Notes under the pieces: generated by a model
The model's input: only the letters and a program-made list of their open reading frames with translations
Database searches by the model: none
What the model was told of the DNA's origin: nothing
DNA from: Patiria pectinifera
Taxonomy: Eukaryota > Echinodermata > Asteroidea > Valvatida > Asterinidae
DNA length: 64,000 nucleotides
Assembly: GCA_029964075.1 (NCBI GenBank)
Contig: CM057149.1
Span: 630,465-694,464 of the forward strand
Reading direction: 5' to 3'
Made by a program: the position numbers and the translations under genes
Shown here: one piece after another, positions 58,411 to 64,000 of the stretch
Numbering within the stretch: position 1 is the stretch's first letter
Layout of the letters: every line of letters starts with the position of its first letter

Positions 58411-60956
58411 TAGTGCTGCAACTGATCCTCAAAGTTTGGTTCAGTTCGGTTCGGTTGCAGTTCGATTTTTTTTTCTCCAAACTTCAGTTTGGTTCAGCTT
58501 CGGAAGTGTATACATAATGTACATCATACAATGTATTAGGTTAATACAATAAAAAGCATATACATACCGGTAGGCCGTTCCCCTGTTCGAACAAACACGT
58601 GTGTACCGCACACGTCTGACAGAAATAGGCACCGCAATTTCCACATGCTATTCAACACAAGTTGAAGGATGAATCTTATTTTTGTTGTGTTAACAAAATT
58701 CCGTTATAAATTGACTTGATGACGTTGAGAAATGAACATCGTAAACTGCTAGAGGGTTACCTATCGCAGCCCTATCCGGCCCGGCAACTATGATAAAATT
58801 GGCGATCGTGTAGTGTAGGGCCCGGTTCTTAACTTAAGGGAACAAAATCTACTTTAAAATTATGAGACAGATGAAAGGAGTTGGTTCTCAATAAACAGGT
58901 ATGTCATAGATGGAGGGCAGGATATTTTTTTAGGGGATGGCATTCACCTCGCGATGTACCATGAGTGAGCATGTACGGTGCGCTGAATCGCAAGGTACAA
59001 ACCGCGCACGAAAATCGTGATTTCTACATCAAGAAACTGTTCAAAATTGCAAAACGGGTGTCATTAGAATTGAGAAGTCTGCTTTTGATTATAAAGGTGA
59101 TTTATTTAGCAATAAAAAACATTTTTGACTCTAATTTGATCAAAACAAAACAGAGGCCCCATAAAATTTTCCCACACGTGCCGACGGGTTTTCCCGAAGA
59201 GTTCCGTCCCGTCTGAGCATGCCCTGATGAGCACTAAAAACTTGTCTCGTGGCAATAATTGCCGAATAGTTTTGTTCTAAGAACAAACAGGTCCTTTTAC
59301 TGTGCCAAACTTATAAAATCATGATTATTTTAGCAACAAGCTTGCAAATAGTAGCTACCGTAAAAAAAATAATACCTTTTCGATTCGCGATCCATGAATA
59401 TTCATATTGTGGACGGATCCATTAATTTTGTAAAGGGGTGTTTCACCCTCTTTTGGGAGATTACATCGTTTTTCGTATTCATTCTTTACGGAAAAAAAAT
59501 ATATTGCGAAAATTAAGAACTTATTCTGAACATGGGAAAGGTTTCAGACTCCATAAAAAGTATTTTTTTTAAATTCTGATACGGTGAAAAAATTGAAAAT
59601 GCTGGCAGGTGCAGCATGGCTAGTCATATAGTATGGCTAGTCATATGGGGGTACTATTGTGAAAACTCTACCGTAATTTTCGGAATATAAGCCGCGCGGC
59701 GTATAAGCCGCAGTACGCAAAAATCTGCAAATTAAGATTTGAAGTCGGCGTATAAGCCGCACCGGCGTATAAGCCGCACCGACCGTAGTGGTTTCAATTT
59801 TGTAGGGCCTCCAAATTCTAGTCAAAATGCCCTGAACCAGTTCCATTTACACTACGAAAGCTATAAAAAGGGCCACAAAAGTTATATCAAATCATTCACA
59901 GTTGATACTCTTACAATAATACAAACAAATATGGAAATGATGATGAGAAATAAACACCGGGAATTACTGCCGGCTGCCCCGTCCGGTCTCAGCATGGCCC
60001 AGCAGCTAGCGCCGGCAAATGATAACATTTTCCCCCAGCACTTGAGATATGTAACCCACCGTGTGTCGTCTGACTGGAGGCTACAAATGCTGCTTTGTGG
60101 CAACAGACGCTGATTTGTTTTGTCCTAAGAATAAACAGGTCCGTTTTTACAACAAAACTTATCAATTTGTTGTGATAACTAACGTCAAAATTCAAGTTGC
60201 GATCGTAACTCTCTTCGAAAATAGTCAACACGATGCTGAAAATGTTATGGACGAATCCATTCATTTCGTAAGGGGTGATTTTTAGCCCCTGCTTTGAGTT
60301 TTACATCGTTTCTTGAATACATTTCAAGAAAAAAAATTATATTGTGACATTGAACAACTGTTTATTGAATAGAGAAATATTTGGAACTCCCTAAAAAGTA
60401 TTAGTTTCTGTTTTTAAACAGCAGAAATATTGGTAATTATTGTTCCCAAGAAAGTACACCCCTTTATTACAACAAATGATGTGGTCCATGGAAAAGGCAT
60501 GCAGCATGCATGCAACAACACTGCACTAGGATCATGTACTGCCGGTTGTTGATGTCGATGTCAAAGAGACAGCTTTCGCTAGCCGTACTTTTTACCTTTT
60601 CGTTGGACGTGCTTTCGGTTTGTTTATGACTTTCTTTATTGATGATTCATTTCAGCAACAGATCTTTCCTTATACCAGTACATTAAATATACATTTGAAT
60701 ATCATTTTTATTCTTCACGGCTCGGCGTATAAGCCGCCCTGTGTATAAGCCGCAGTAAACATTTTCATGGGCAAATTCAACGTATAAGCCGCGGCTTATA
60801 TTCCGAAAATTACGGTAATAGAAAGGAACCTGCCAGTAAAGGGAATATGCAATTTGGACATTTGGGTTCGGTTCGGTTCGGGTTTGGTTCGGGTTCAGTT
60901 CGGAAGGCCAAGTTCGGCTATTTTTAGTTCGGTTCGGCGGTTCGACTGCAGCACTA
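58411..60956. mobile_element. hAT-type element (2.5 kb) inserted in LINE Z
   Basis: Perfect 10-bp inverted ends TAGTGCTGCA/TGCAGCACTA and an exact 8-bp duplication TCGTATAG (58403-58410, 60957-60964). GGTTCGGTTC-type arrays lie near both ends (58435-58500, 60865-60940) in the same direction. The interior holds a further TA-flanked element and a fragment matching the LINE Z 5' region. No hAT transposase was recognised. Confidence 0.88.
59671..60815. mobile_element. TA-flanked element with CCGTAATTTTCGG ends
   Basis: ccgtaattttcggaatataa and ttatattccgaaaattacgg are perfect 20-bp inverted ends beside TA dinucleotides. Several gtataagccgc units sit just inside both ends. These ends are familiar from many animal genomes. 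The 1.1-kb interior has a 124-codon frame (59739-60113) without recognised similarity. Confidence 0.78.
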
Positions 60957-62030
60957 TCGTATAGCAAATCTCTGAAGATCAACCATTCTTCCTCCACATT
61001 TTCACCAGTGGGTTCTGTGTATTGAAGGGTCTCTCGGATTTTTGCCTGTATTATGTTCTTGGCGACACAGAGGTGGGCAATGTTGAATTTCTTGACTGGT
61101 TTCTGCCTCGCTGTATGAGGCTTAGGAGCAAGCTGAATGTTCATCTAGCTTCGCACTAGTCGGTGATCGGGCAAACACTCAGCTCCTGTCATGCTGCTGG
61201 GATGTTCACATTGCGTCTGTCTCCTTGGTGAACGATCACACCATGGCATATTCCAACATGTGCCATCCAAGTGGTCTTGTATTTGTTTGCATGTGGAAAG
61301 AGAGTGATGGACAATTCATGCTGAACACAGAGAAACAGCAGAAGCAGACCGTTGGAGTTGCACTTGCCAGTGCCATGGTGTCCAAGTACTCTCGACCATG
61401 GGGCATAGTCCACTCCCACACGGGAATTGAAATCACCAAGGATGATGAGTTTGTCTTTTCGGTTGACTTCACAAATGATATGAAAAAGCTCATCATAAAA
61501 CGCTTCCTTAACATCATCAGGATTAGTCATTGTTAAGAAATTGTGGCAAACAAGTGTCGAGCTTAAGACACAAGGTCGTCAATCTGTCATTTACCCCATG
61601 AGGAAGGCTATCAAGGCATTTCCCAAGGTTTGTGCGAATGGCAAACCCTACGCCACAGGTTCTTGGCTTGTCACTGCAGTGGAAGATGTAGCCTCCCTGA
61701 ACTTCTTCTAGCTGTGTTTCACCAGCGAACCTCATTTCGCTCAGAGCTGCAATGTTTATTTGAAAGCGATCAAGCATCCTGGCGATGAGTGCTGTCTGGT
61801 GTTCTGGTCTATCGTCTCTGTCCAGCAAAGTACGGACATTCCAATTCCAGAGGTCAATAGGTGAGAATTGCATTTCTAATGGTTCTTGCAACCGCTCAGT
61901 TGGATGACCAGGCAGGCGCGGCCACCTGCCAGGCGCAGCACGACTAGTCATATCGTATGGCTAGTCATATGGGGGTACTATTGTGAAAACTTAGTGAAGG
62001 GAACCTGCCAGTAAAGGGAATATGCAATTG
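60957..62030 (-). mobile_element. LINE Z, 5' part with APE endonuclease
   Basis: From 61951 down it reads LWNWNVRTLLDRDDRPEHQT, ALIARMLDRFQINIAALSEM, RFAGETQLEEVQGGYIFHCS, GVGFAIRTNLGKCLDSLPHG, then after a shift DKLIILGDFNSRVGVDY, ATGKCNSNG-like and NKYKTTWMAH. These are APE motifs N, E (SEMR), GDFN and TW. The linker SKFNIAHLCV-like...WLIFRDLLYD follows to 60957. Stops and shifts inactivate it. It is in the same orientation as sortilin, in the intron between exons A and B. Confidence 0.82.
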
Positions 62031-62203
62031 TAGTGAAGTAGACTTAGCCGATATATTTAAGCACCTATGGGCAAAGTTGCAGAACATTCAGAAAAGAAAG
62101 GGGAAAAAACCTCTAAAACAAAAGCTGGAAATGTCTAAAAAGCTTACAATCTCTCAGAGGGGTAGAAGCAATGTTATTGTATTTTAGGATTTTGTTTACT
62201 TAC

Positions 62204-62294
62204 CATGAGCCAAAATAAGTCCAACAGCACTTGACTGACTGAGTGGGCTTGATGGCGCATTCACCCCTTTAATCTGGCTGTAACGATTATGGAT
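62204..62294 (-). CDS. SORT1-like: Sortilin exon A (VPS10 beta-propeller strand)
   Basis: First of eight recognisable exons of a sortilin-type VPS10 receptor. Sortilins are type I membrane proteins that sort cargo between Golgi, plasma membrane and endosomes. Its 30 codons read as late VPS10-domain sequence, including KGVNAPSSPLS and SAVGLILAHG, close to the KGVNAP...AVG..IAHG of vertebrate sortilin. The acceptor follows cttgcag and the donor is G|GTAAGT, leaving phase 1. The split glycine is completed by exon B, 10.4 kb away. The start codon, signal peptide, propeptide and most propeller blades must lie beyond 64000. I recall the family from memory and ran no search, but the agreement over all eight exons makes the call firm. 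Confidence 0.9.
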
Positions 62295-64000
62295 CTGCAA
62301 GCTACACGACTAATATCAAAATAAGCAAAAACAGAGGAAATCAGTTGCAGAATCTACTGACTAGAGCTCTAGTGGATTGTTTACAAAACTATGACATTAC
62401 TTTTCACTCAATTGTTTAATGAAAAATAAAAATAACAAAAAGCTGTAAATGTCCCTCAACTTGCTGGGAAGGGTTTTAGAGGTCTTTATCCATTTCCTTT
62501 CAAACATAATGATTTTGATCTTTTGGACAGGAATTAGCTCGCGGTCCATGCATCCCAAACTGATAATTGTTACAGTAGAGTATAGCTAAATTTTAATTCC
62601 CTATCCGACCTATAACTCTGTGCCATGATTGTTATTGTTAGTAACTGGTACCTAAAGTCGCATGTGCATTGGCTATTAAATGTTGTTATTTGGCCCTTAT
62701 GTAGTAGTGGAATTTAGTGAGTTGTTTGAGTGAACTTGCAACGGGGTACTTAAGTATGGTAATGAGCTTGTGGAAGCAAATCACTAGAGACTGATGTAGA
62801 AGTGATGTGCATGTTGATGCAGCCATCTTGGCAGCTTATTTCATCAAATAAGCCATCTCTACAGTTAATGCAGTTCTGTGAGGCTTTTGGAGTGTGGTTC
62901 AGACAAGAACCAGTTGTGTAATCAAGGGGAGGGCAGGTGGGTGCAGACTGGCAGAGTGCAAAAGGCTAGAGATTTTAAACGTAAAATTGGGGTGCTGATA
63001 GCAAAATTGGAACTGCAAAAATGGATTAAAAATGTGAAATCGTAAATGGGATGCACGATTGTCGCTGGACGGGAAGTGTGACATCCCCCTTAATGGTTTT
63101 TTATTTTTTTTTTGCTGTCGGCAAAATGGTGAGTCCATCTGCAAATGTGCCCGGATGCCTATAGGCCGATAGCACCCATGATCATCTACTTCAAACAGTA
63201 TCCCCTAGAGGAAGATGGTGTCCAGTCCAGTCCAATCCCCAGGCCCCCCCCCCCCCACACACACACACAATACTTTAATTATGTGCCTGACAAGAACATG
63301 TTAGTGCGACACTGGCAATTTATACAATCAATGTTCATTGCATGCTGAATCATTATTGTATCTTGAGAATACAATATCTCACAATTTGGGCGTACCATTT
63401 CTCACATTTTGAATGTATCATAAATATTTTATATATAAGTGACCACTTGATGTGTTAATTGTATAAATGATCTGTGTTTACAAGTTTATTCTTTTTCAGT
63501 TTGTATGACAATAAGTTGTTTTTAGATGTGAAGACAGTTAGTTAATTGTGTTTGATTGCGAGATTCGATCCAGATTTCCTTAGAGTGTGGTCAAATTGGC
63601 AATTGCATTTTTAAGTGACTTTAAAGTTGGATTTGGATTGTCTCTTGATACTTGATATTGTGTTGGAGTTGGAATTGTGTACATTGTATGACATTTAATA
63701 GTACCCAAATGGTGGAATTGTGACCAGAATTTGAATGACAGAAGAATTTACTTCCTTGCTCGCAACTAATGTTGCTTTTAGTATTGTACTCAAAACCTGA
63801 CTGAATAAGTTCCTGCATGTTAAATACAATTGGAATTCTAGTGATTCCTCAGGTGCAATTGGCACCCTTGGCTATACTTCAGGTGTCATTAACACCCAAG
63901 GGCATAGAAAGTGGTATGGATTACATCTACATGAGTACGTCTGTGGATGTACCATGTGAGGAGAAATCTCTTTCCTCTCCTCAAAACAGGCACAGCATAC
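62295..64000. other. Sortilin intron upstream of exon A
   Basis: No exon-like reading with matching splice sites and no recognised mobile element was found here. It holds a C-rich tract and (CA)n near 63243-63270 and otherwise AT-rich unique-looking sequence. It should be intron between exon A and the missing upstream exons. Confidence 0.5.

Overview
The window is animal nuclear DNA, probably from an aquatic invertebrate. The evidence is one spliced metazoan gene with long introns, several non-LTR retrotransposon families, a Penelope-like element and dense DNA-transposon debris. Base composition is AT-rich with GC-rich islands. I cannot fix the phylum from sequence alone; cnidarian, lophotrochozoan or invertebrate deuterostome all remain possible.

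The only host gene I can support is a sortilin (VPS10-domain sorting receptor) on the minus strand. Eight consecutive internal exons lie between 62294 and 28349. Together they make 1083 bases, or 361 codons, and every splice phase agrees. In transcript order they give the end of the VPS10 beta-propeller with two Asp boxes, the complete ten-cysteine 10CC module, a single transmembrane helix, and a short cytoplasmic tail with a YSQL tyrosine signal and an acidic SSDE stretch. The 5' part of the gene lies beyond 64000. The terminal exon, which in relatives carries the acidic dileucine motif and stop, was not found below 28349.

Everything else is intron or 3' flank filled with mobile DNA.
- 1-8150: nested inverted-repeat elements, a tRNA-like SINE, a Penelope-like remnant, and a GC-rich 42-bp minisatellite.
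- 8148-9365: an L2-like LINE 3' end.
- 10428-12318: a TIR element carrying a hAT element with a perfect 8-bp target duplication.
- 12331-15970: more nested TIR elements and a long foldback.
- 16000-28348: mostly unassigned, with a GATACATTATCGG array and a 1.6-kb AT-rich giant palindrome.
- 28349-62294: the sortilin exons. Their introns hold a CR1/Rex-like LINE, an IS630/mariner-type element split by a hAT, a 4.67-kb TIR element with no recognised transposase, Harbinger-like and piggyBac-like MITEs, a CRE-containing satellite, and a LINE interrupted by three other elements.

The most notable repeat is a ~512-bp family with CAACCTCGTCCCCAG termini, present six times. Four of the five copies with both ends intact are 510-514 bp, and all five are flanked by 9-bp target duplications, two exact and three degraded. 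An empty target site inside the same window confirms the duplication for one of them. Four hAT-type elements share another oddity: arrays of 5-8-nt motifs near the two ends, which in three of them run in the same direction rather than inverted.
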